Positions 56,655 to 64,000 of a stretch of 64,000 nt of DNA are shown piece after piece. The stretch is from assembly GCF_963169125.1 (NCBI RefSeq), contig NC_084801.1:114417061-114481060 (forward strand). Direction: 5' to 3'. A program made the position numbers and the translations under genes. The notes under the pieces were generated by a model. It did no database searches and was not told the origin of the DNA. It saw nothing but the letters and a program-made list of their open reading frames with translations. Every line of letters starts with the position of its first letter. The first letter of the stretch is position 1. The stretch comes from Humulus lupulus. Taxonomy: Eukaryota; Streptophyta; Magnoliopsida; Rosales; Cannabaceae.

Positions 56655-59460
56655 AACTTTTATTTGCACTAATTGAAACTAATGCCTTAATTCTACTAAT
56701 CCCATTTCCTTGATATGCTTATCAAATGTTGCTTCTGGTAGTTTCTTTGTAAACGGATCTGCAAGATTGTCTTCAGTTGCAATCTTCATAACCTTCACAT
56801 CTCCCCTGGCCACATATTCTCGAATAATGTGATACTTCATTTCTATATGCTTACTCCTCTTGTGACTTCGAGGTTCTTTCAAGTTGGCTATCGCTCTTGT
56901 ATTATCACACAACAACACAAGCGGTTTATCCATGTCTAGAATAACGCCAAGATCCAAATAGAACTTCTTTAGCCAGACTATTTCCTTAGCTGCTTCTGAC
57001 GTGGCTATGTACTCTACCTCCATGGTGGAATCTGATATTACAGACTGCTTTACGCTTCTCCATATCACATCTCCACCCCCAAGAGTAAACACCGTTCCAG
57101 AAGTAGACTTCCTGTCATCGACATCAGTCTAAAAATCTGAATCGGTATAGCCTACAGGGTTCAGAACACCACCATTGTAGACTAACATATAATCCCTAGT
57201 CTGCCTTACATACTTCAGGATATGCTTAATTGTTATCCATTGTTCCGATCCTGGTTTTGACTGATACCTGCTCCCTACTCCCACTGCATAGCAGATATTT
57301 GGTCTAGTACACAACATGGCATACATCAGACTTCCAACTACTGATGCGTAAGGAAATTTTCTCATTGCATCTTCCTCTTCAAGAGTCTGGGGAGACTGCT
57401 TCTTTGAAAGATGAATTCCATGGCGGGACGGTAGGCGCCTTTTCTTGGAATTTGTCATTGAGAAACGTTCAAGCACTTTATCAATGTAAGCTGCTTAAGA
57501 TAGAGCTAAGAGTTTGTTCTTTCTATCCCTGATGATCAGGATACGTAGAACATAACTTGCTTCACCCAAATCCTTCATCAGGAATTGAGTGCTCAGCCAA
57601 TTCTTCACATCTAATAATTTCTTAACATTGTTTCCAATGAGTAGGATATCATCAACATTAAGAACCAGGAATAGCACTATTTGATTTGCCTTCAGTTGGT
57701 AAACACAAGGCTCATCAATATTTTTTCCAAAGCCATAGGTTTTGATTATTTCATCAAACCTAAGATTCCAGGAATGAGAAGCTTGCTTAAGTCCATAGAT
57801 GGGCCTATTCAACTTGCAATCTTTTCCTTCTTGTCCAGCTACTTTAAATCCTTCTAGTTGATCCATATAAATGACTTTGTCAAGCTTTCCATTAAGAAAA
57901 GCATTCTTAACGTCCATTTTCCATATCTCATAGTCGAGAGCGGCTGCTATGGATAGGAGGATGCGAATGGATTTGAGCATGGCTACCGGACTAAAAGTTT
58001 CCTCATAATCCACGCCTTCTCTTTGGGTATAACCCTTTGCCACTAATCGAGCTTTATAAGTCTCGATATTTCCGTCAACACCTCGTTTCTTCTTGTAGAT
58101 CCACTTGCACCTAATGGCCCTTAAGTCACTAGGTGCTTCCACAAGATCCCAGACGGAATTTGAGTACATGGACTCCATTTCTTATTTCATGGCTTCGAGC
58201 CATAGTTCCTTTTCAGGGCTAGCCATTGCCTATTTGAAAGACAATGGATCATCATCACTAGTGCCACCAACAACCATATTGGTTTCACCATCCAAACCAT
58301 AGCGAACTGGGTTCCTAGAAACCCTCCCACTACAACGAGGCTCTTTGACTGTTTGCTCAGGAACAGTGGTACTATCTTCATTTAAATCGACTTGCATCAG
58401 TTGGACATGAAGAGTGGGAATTTCATCATCAACTTGTGTTGATGACGATGGAACATTGGTTGGAATCAATTCTTTAACCATCTCCTCTAAAACTACTTTG
58501 CTGCAAGGTTTGAAGTTTTGGACATAGTCATTTTCCAGAAAAGTAGCATTCGTAGAAGTAAACACTTTCTTTTCTGAATGACTATAGAAAAGTCCACCCC
58601 GAGTACCTTTAGGATAGCCAAAAAACATACAAACTTCAGTTCGTGGTTCTAGCTTTCCTTCCTTTTTCCTCAGGACGTGAGCGGGACACCCCCAGATTCT
58701 ATAATGGCGTAAACTAGGTTCACAACCATTCCAGCGTTCTAAAGGTGTTTTGGGGATTGATTTAGATGGCACGACATTGTGAATGTCATTCACGGTTTCA
58801 ATTGCATATCCCTATAACGAAGTTGGTAGAGTTGAGTAACTAAGCATGCATCTAACCATTTTCAATAAAGTTCTGTTCCGGCATTCCGCTACACCATTTT
58901 ATTGCGGAGTACCTGGGGCAGTAAGTTGTGATAAAATCCCAAGTTCAGTTAAATGATCTTGGAACTGCATATCCAAATATTTTCCACCCCTATCAGATCG
59001 CAAGATCTTTAACATTTTACCTAATTGGTCCTGAGCCACTACTAGGAATTCCTAAAACTTTGAAAATGTTTCTGATTTCCTATGCATTAGGTAAAGGCAT
59101 GAGTATCTAGAGTAATCGTCAATGAAAGTGACGAAATACTCAAAACCACCCCTGGCTTGTACATTCAAAGGTCCACAAACATCTGAATGAAAAAGTCCAA
59201 GTGGTTCTTTGGCCCTATCACCCTTTGCAGAGAATGGACGCTTGGTCAGTTTTCCTTCTAGACGAGATTCACAGACAGGTAATTCACCTAAGGTAAGTTC
59301 CCTCAAAGGCCCATCATGTGTAGGTCTTTGAATCCTATCATAACCAATGTGACCTAATCTCAAATGTCATAAATACATCATATTGTCATTATTGGTCTTT
59401 TGACATTTATTGGTCCTAGCTTTAGCTACTTTGAATAAATCATTGTTAAGAGCAAGGTGT
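56655..59460 (-). pseudogene. Integrase, RT and RNase H of copia element I (broken)
   Basis: Reading leftward from ~59400: pre-integrase zinc region (RLGHIGYDRIQ, then PVCESRLEGK, where the second Cys of CX2C is Arg); integrase core with HSDVCGPL, DDYSRYSC, SDRGGKY and NGVAERRNRTL, with stops near 59052 and 58901; RT 58178-57495 with YKARLVAKGYTQ, FSPVAMLKSIR, WKMDVKNAFLNG and NVDDILLIGN (Tyr of YVDD is Asn); RNase H 57476-56679 with [27 protein letters not shown] and [11 protein letters not shown]. One frame throughout, about six stops, no frameshift needed. Not functional. Confidence 0.88.
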
Positions 59461-59468
59461 TCGTTAGC

Positions 59469-60740
59469 TCACAGAATATAAAGCTCGTTTTCCAAACATG
59501 CAATACACAATTGTGATCCATTGAAAGAAATAGATATATTAAAACTTGTGAAAGTCATAACAAATTGTTCTAATTGCAACATGGAAACTGAAATTAAATT
59601 TCTATTAAAATTCGGAATGAAAAATACATCATTTAAAATTAAAAATTTATTTCCGAACTTCAAACGATCTCTTCCTCTAGCTTGGACCGCAACGAACGCT
59701 CTGTTCCCAACTCTAAGCTTTAAGCCACCTTCGTCAACTTCCTCCCACGATTCAAGAAGCTGTAAAGAGTTACAAACATGGTTAGTAGATCCAAAACCAA
59801 TAATCCAAACAGAGTTATCATTCTCTAAAACACATGTTTCCAAGATAAATGAACTATAATCATTACCTTTGTTTTTAGCTGCTAGAAACTTGGGGTAATC
59901 CTGTTTCCAATGCCCCTTCTCTTTGCAGTGAAAACACTTACCTTTACCTTTCTTGTTTTTCTTGTTCTTCCCCTTAGGCGTCTGTGCACTCATCTTTGCG
60001 ACCTTTATAGGCTTGGAGTTGTTGTTTTGTCCACATTTTCTCTTGTTTCCAGCTTTCGAAGACAAAGCTTGGTTAGCTTCAGCCTTAGCTGGATCAGCAG
60101 CAGTAGTAGTAGTTATCTTCTTTTCTCCTCCCTTACTTGGTCCACCCATGATAGACTCAAAAGTCTGAAGCTCATTTATGAGTTGCGTCAGACCATAGTT
60201 GAGTTTATTCAACACATAATTGGGTGTGAATGGCAGGAAAGCTGGAGAGAGATTGTTGAGGATTAAGCCAACTTGAGCTTCCTCATCTATTATGGCTCCA
60301 TGCAGTTCAACTTCCTGAAAGTAGTTTGTCATCTTGATCAGGTGATCACGAACATGTTGAGAAGGTGCCATCCGAGCATTGGCATATTTCTTGGTGGCCT
60401 CAAAACGAGTCTGCGCTGACTTGGCACCAAACATGTCTTGGAGTTGATCCATGATTTCGTAGGCTATCTCGACATTCTCCATCTTTGTCTTGAAAGTGTC
60501 GACCATACTAGTCAACATGTAGTACCGCGCCTTGTTGTTAGCCGCCTGCCAACGCTCATACTTTTCCTTCACAGACTTGGTAGCTCCATAGGCTTGAACT
60601 TCAGGGGATTCCTCAGTCATGAAGAACTTGGAGTTGTCACCAATCAACTCTATGTTGATATTCTGCTTCCAATTAAGGAGGTTTTCTCCGGTGAGTTTCT
60701 CCATCGAAAGTTGAGAAAGGATGAGAGTAGACACAGACAC
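59469..60740 (-). pseudogene. gag and protease of copia element I (catalytically dead)
   Basis: A 423-codon open piece. Gag begins near MEKLTGENLLNWKQNINIEL and includes RYYMLTSMVD and ATKKYANARM; a Lys-rich tail leads to the knuckle CFHCKEKGHWKQDY, whose last Cys is Tyr. The protease site reads WIIGFGSTNHVC where copia elements have the Asp-Ser-Gly type; the catalytic Asp is Gly. The piece ends at a stop at 59469-59471. The open length is therefore not a sign of function. Confidence 0.88.
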
Positions 60741-62549
60741 TACTTAACTTAAAACTACAAATTACCAATAAAATCGAAATCAATCACTTTTTCTCAATAA
60801 AACTTCTATTCACACATATTTCAAGAAATAACACAACATATACTAAAAATATTTTGATTAGCACAACATATTTGTTGCTAATCAATATTTAGGTTTAACT
60901 AATATAATGAACCTATACAATTAAGTCCAACTCAGGTAAATGGGCCTTAACAATTGGGATTGTATGGAGGAGGGTTGGGTCCAGTATGTCGTTCCCACTA
61001 CAAAGGCCCCCAATCTTCCATACAAGGTCCAAAAGACAGGAATTTAAACCTTCATTTTATTAATTGATTAGGCCCACTATAGTCATGCAAAGCAAATGGG
61101 CATTCACAATTGGAATCACCGACAAGAGATGAATTTAAACTTTACATTTTCTAATGGGCCCAAATAAAACCTATCATTTTATGAATATTTTATTTGGCAA
61201 TATCCATATATCTAACAAACATATGGGCCACTATATGCATCCAAGCCCAATTGCAAAAATACCACATATAGTGCAACACAGACATGTTATAATTGGATGG
61301 GCCTAATCATGTTACTATAGGAGCAATTCTATAAATTTATGCAAAAATACCACAATTTATTTCATTTTCAAAAATACCACAATTAATTATCTAGAATTTA
61401 TCCAAAAAAATTCAAATTAATTAAATTTTTACAAAAAATAAGCTAATTTAAATGAAATTTATCAACAATTAACAATAGTTAATTTAAATTTCATTTATCA
61501 ACAATCAACTTGGTTTAGGTTAAGTTAAAAAATATATTAATTTAATTTAAATAGGATTTAATAACAATTAACTAAAGTTAATTTAAATCCCATTTATTAA
61601 AAAAAATATTTTATTAATTGACTGGAAAAAAAATGATATTTTTCAAAATTTAATCAATTTTAAATTTTAAAATCAATATCTAAATTGTTTTTCAAAAATA
61701 TCTTGTATTGTTACAACTATAAGCAAATATTTTAACCATTTAAAATATATATATATATTAATAGTTATAACAACCCTAAAATATCTTCAAATAGTTAATC
61801 AAATTCAAATATCTATAAAAATATCTAACTAACAATATTCAAATTTCAAATCATTTAAATATTAAAAACTATAGAATAAAAAGATATTTATATTTTCAAA
61901 TAAAGATTTAATAAAAATATCAAGAATTTAAAAGAAAATATATTAAATATCTAATATTTTAATATATTAAGAGATTTAAAATTAAGTTGTTAGTCTATTT
62001 TTAAATTTGAATTTGAATCTTTGTAGAAAATATCTAATTATTTAAATCTCAACTAACAAAAATATCTTACTTTAAAAAACAATTTTAAATACAAAAAAAA
62101 AATCTGATATTTTTTGCTTTGATTATAAATAATTTATTTCCACAATTTTTAATTTTCTTTAATTAAAAAAAATTATATATAAACAAAAATTGGATGAACA
62201 GTACCCGTGGGTACTGTTCATCATGCAGGTGGTTGGGCGGCTGGGCGGGCGGGGCACGCGCATGGCAACCAGTCCAAAAAAAATTTCAAATTATTTTTTT
62301 TGATGAATTTTTCAAACTAAAACCATTTTCTAATTAATTTTTAACATGTTTTACACAAAGTAAAGCATATATAAATATTAATAGCATAGAAAACACAACA
62401 AAATAACCTAAAATTTGCTAAAATTCATATAAAATCAATATGTTTCATAAAAACATGAAAACCATCCAATTATTCAAACACATCAAATAATCCAATTTTA
62501 AACATGTTCATTCATGAAAATAAAGATTACCAAAGGCTCTGGGGCCAGT
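60741..62549 (-). other. Non-coding leader of element I
   Basis: About 1.8 kb between the 5' LTR and gag, AT-rich with no ORF. It includes a perfect 14-bp inverted repeat at 62193-62222 (two-base centre) beside a short GC-rich stretch (GGTTGGGCGGCTGGGCGGGC, ~62230-62249). Confidence 0.7.
62530..62547 (-). promoter_or_regulatory. Probable primer binding site of element I
   Basis: On the minus strand TGGCCCCAGAGCCTTTGG starts two bases after the LTR end. It matches the initiator-Met pattern TGGTATCAGAGCC at 10 of 13 positions. Confidence 0.55.
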
Positions 62550-64000
62550 TGTTAGGAAAACTTATACAGGATCTTTATTTATTTTCATGTAGATCTAATA
62601 TTATACAAATTAATATGAGATAACCTAGAACATGCTTCTAAAATTGAATTAAAAAAATAACGATAAGAATACTTACAGTATACGCAGCAGAATTAGCGAG
62701 TCATTCCTTTAGTTTCTCTAACCCTTGTATCATTTCTGTCGTAGAGTATTATCAAGAAACTGAACCGTTCTTCTAATTTCTTCACAGTCTTCCAATGTAT
62801 CCTTAGAATCACTTAGACTATAGTGGGTAATTATCAACTCATGAGATAGATACAGAGAAAAGAAGAGAAAATAACAAAGAGGCTTAGAAAAGGACGTGTT
62901 TAGAGAGAATCTAAAACTATCAGAAAACCAGTTATTAAACTTGTCAAACTTGTTTTTTGACTTCTCTCTAAGCACTCCTTTTATAGACTTAACTATGCCA
63001 TTTAATTTAATTAATAAAATAATAGTCAATTTAAAGCCCTAGGTCAAAATTATCATGGGCTTTAGGCCCATGAAATTTCTCATTTGATTATATGCCCATG
63101 GACTTAAAATCAAGGCCTGTATTATTTTTTATTAATTTAATTAATTAAATAATTATTTAAATCCTTTATCAAATTAATTATTTAAAACTTGAACCTTGAT
63201 TTAAACTTATTTATTAATTTAGATACCAATTTATCTTAATTAATAAATCTGCCTTTATTTCTCTTTTCTTCTCTAAAATACATAACTCTGTGAAACTATC
63301 CAAAATTGACCTTGTCAACTTTGATAATTCTAATTGATAAGTAAATCAATTAATTGAGACTATCTAGATGATTTTATCCAAGGTACAATGGGGACCATGG
63401 GCCTATGAAATCAAGCTTCAATAAGTTATCATAAATCTAACAAATAAATTTACTAACTTATTAATTCCTCGTGACTCCACTATAGACTCGGAATTGCACT
63501 CTTGAATTCATAGAACGCTCTATAACAAATATAGATACGCTATTAATTATCCATTGTTACAACCACAATTGTCACTCAATCCTCTATAGATGGTCTACAA
63601 TGAGATAGGACTAAAATATCGTTTTACCCCTCATTGTATTTTATCCTTAAAACACTTAGTTCCTTGTAAATGATATTTCAATAAACTAATTTAATTACTG
63701 AAATGAGATCTCTATCATTTAACACCTTGAACAAAACTAAAGGAAACCATCGTTTCACTTCTTCATTAGAAGCTATAGATGTTCATATCTATGATTAACA
63801 CTCCCACTCAATTATACTACTGAGTTCCCAAGATGTAAGTATAGGCTAGTCCGTAGGGTAAGCTGGTGACGAACAAGTCAAAGAACTCAAATAATACAAT
63901 CAGTTAGAATACTAACCACTCAGAATTGAGATTGAATTTACCTATGGTCAACTATATGATATGACTAGAATAGATAATAACGATATGTTTACTTATCTTA
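62550..64000 (-). repeat. 5' LTR of element I (right copy, partial)
   Basis: It begins TGTTAGGAAAACTTATAC on the plus strand and aligns with 54797 onward for 1,451 bp to the window end. Differences are dense in the first 250 bp and rarer later. Confidence 0.92.

Larger units (their letters stand above)
54797..64000 (-). mobile_element. Element I: Ty1/copia retrotransposon, minus strand, runs out of window
   Basis: The left LTR (54797-56654) is the element's 3' LTR; the right LTR starts at 62550 and runs past 64000. Between them, reading leftward, are leader, gag, protease, integrase, RT and RNase H in copia order (integrase before RT). All pol pieces lie in one frame, broken only by stops. 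The two LTRs differ noticeably in their first 250 bp, so the insertion is not recent. It is inserted in element H. Confidence 0.92.

Noticed and set aside
62730..63029. 99-codon minus-strand ORF in the right LTR of I
   Set aside because: It is low-complexity and not preserved in the left LTR copy.

Overview
The window is a nested stack of plant LTR retrotransposons with Helitron debris. I found no host gene, tRNA or rRNA. The element types (Tat-lineage Ty3/gypsy with a second, archaeal-type RNase H and antisense genes; a chromodomain gypsy; a Tekay/Del-like gypsy; Ty1/copia; Helitrons) point to a large, repeat-rich flowering-plant genome, probably a eudicot. I do not name a species.

Layout. 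1-4152: element A, a Tat-type gypsy on the minus strand (5' LTR 3398-4152), with protease, RT and RNase H deleted and its 3' end outside the window. 4153-7751: AT-rich spacer with a ~0.9 kb non-autonomous Helitron (5566-6469), a second Helitron-like terminus near 7709 and short tandem repeats. 7752-17790: element B, a second Tat subfamily on the minus strand (3' LTR 7752-8579, antisense exons, INT, RT, PR, truncated gag), holding a piece of a foreign LTR. About 17790-20249 plus 34518-39164: one plus-strand Tat element (C/E), split by element D. 20255-34512: element D, a structurally complete Tat element (758-bp LTRs, TSD TCTAG), itself carrying a 1.9 kb solo copia LTR (26291-28196, TSD GGCAC). 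39165-48963: element G, the 3' part of a minus-strand Tat element. Its first antisense exon is split by a solo LTR (39337-47134, TSD ATACA), which contains a 77-bp minisatellite and the young chromovirus F (40989-46916, TSD CATGG). 48964-54796: element H, a Tekay/Del-like gypsy with a 2.5 kb 5' LTR, interrupted by copia element I (54797 to beyond 64000, minus strand).

Coding state. Only F has an intact gag-pol frame (1,547 codons, chromodomain at the C-terminus, LTRs differing at 2 of 614 sites). All others carry stops, many of them C-to-T or G-to-A changes, plus frameshifts or deletions.

Most notable signal. The Tat elements carry a gene antisense to gag-pol between integrase and the 3' LTR. 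The sequence supports one four-exon spliced gene rather than separate ORFs. Introns with GT-AG ends and matching phases occur at the same places in D and E, traces remain in B and G, and a TATA-like box lies about 270 bp inside the 3' LTR. A Transposase_28-like (putative gypsy-type transposon) domain is in exon 1 and a coiled coil in exon 4. Between integrase and this gene lie a second polypurine tract and a 119-121 bp tandem repeat with a conserved CTGG/CCAG dyad.
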